A program made the position numbers and the translations under genes. From Bacteroidales bacterium UBA1711 (GTDB lineage: Bacteria; Bacteroidota; Bacteroidia; Bacteroidales; P3), in assembly GCA_002317325.1 (NCBI GenBank), contig DCJB01000020.1, forward strand, positions 1-32,914: 32,914 bases of DNA. The letters are read 5' to 3'. Shown here in pieces: positions 32,897 through 32,914 of this stretch (within the stretch, counting starts at the first letter, position 1; each line of letters opens with the position of its first letter). The notes below the pieces were generated by a model. The model made no database searches. It saw nothing but the letters and a program-made list of their open reading frames with translations, and was not told the DNA's origin.

Positions 32897-32914
32897 TTAA
32901 GAATTAAGAATTTA
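32897..32914. repeat. heptad repeat at window edge
   Basis: TTAAGAA twice (32897-32910), then TTTA, cut by the window end. It is the same 7-bp period as the TTGTGAA array at 28608. Confidence 0.55.

Overview
The window looks like chromosomal DNA of an uncultured member of Bacteroidota, most likely Bacteroidales. The evidence is as follows. Several intergenic regions carry the Bacteroidota -7 box TAnnTTTG, and start codons lack Shine-Dalgarno tracts. The short secreted lipoproteins end their signals in Cys and belong to families typical of the phylum (a DUF4296-type protein and a divergent InlB-repeat protein). One very large surface protein ends in a type A Por secretion (T9SS) C-terminal sorting domain. 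The genes are clearly GC-rich and the intergenic regions AT-rich. I cannot name a genus.

Layout, left to right. (1) 205-2954, + strand: L-aspartate oxidase (nadB) overlapping by ATGA a MalY/PatB-type PLP enzyme. (2) 3067-8795, + strand: a promoter and an ATP synthase cluster atpE-atpF-atpH-atpA-atpG, followed by a predicted envelope protein with an HEEYH motif. atpB, atpD and atpC are not in the window, so the ATP synthase genes are split. A strong hairpin sits between atpE and atpF. (3) 8899-9229, + strand: a monocistronic small Cys-rich lipoprotein with its own promoter and terminator. (4) 9289-22611, - strand: a 3999-residue modular T9SS cargo (two beta-helix modules, repeated CARDB/Ig-like modules, GEVED-like and MAM/jelly-roll-like domains), whose stop codon directly abuts the GTG start of tilS. 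(5) 22859-24121, - strand: a Fic-family protein with a C-terminal winged helix joined through a linker made of two in-frame microsatellites. (6) 24122-24547: a non-coding region dominated by a helically phased array of about ten CCGA motifs at 19-22 bp spacing, and then the promoter of the next operon. (7) 24548-28603, + strand: sufC-sufD (no sufB here) and a lipid-exporter-like ABC transporter. (8) 28608-28797: heptad repeats, a 19-bp perfect hairpin and a tRNA-Val(UAC) on the - strand. (9) 28915-30962: four small lipoprotein genes. (10) 31052-32886, - strand: sufE-sufT and an orphan OppC/DppC-type permease.

Functional themes are energy conservation (F1Fo ATPase), Fe-S cluster assembly in two separate loci (sufCD and sufE-sufT; NadB in related organisms is itself an Fe-S-dependent pathway partner through NadA), and envelope/surface proteins. 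The most unusual part is the Fic locus: a Fic protein carrying its own DNA-binding-type domain sits next to a phased repeat array that could be its operator. That link is inference. It could be tested by binding experiments and by checking whether the array travels with homologues of the gene.
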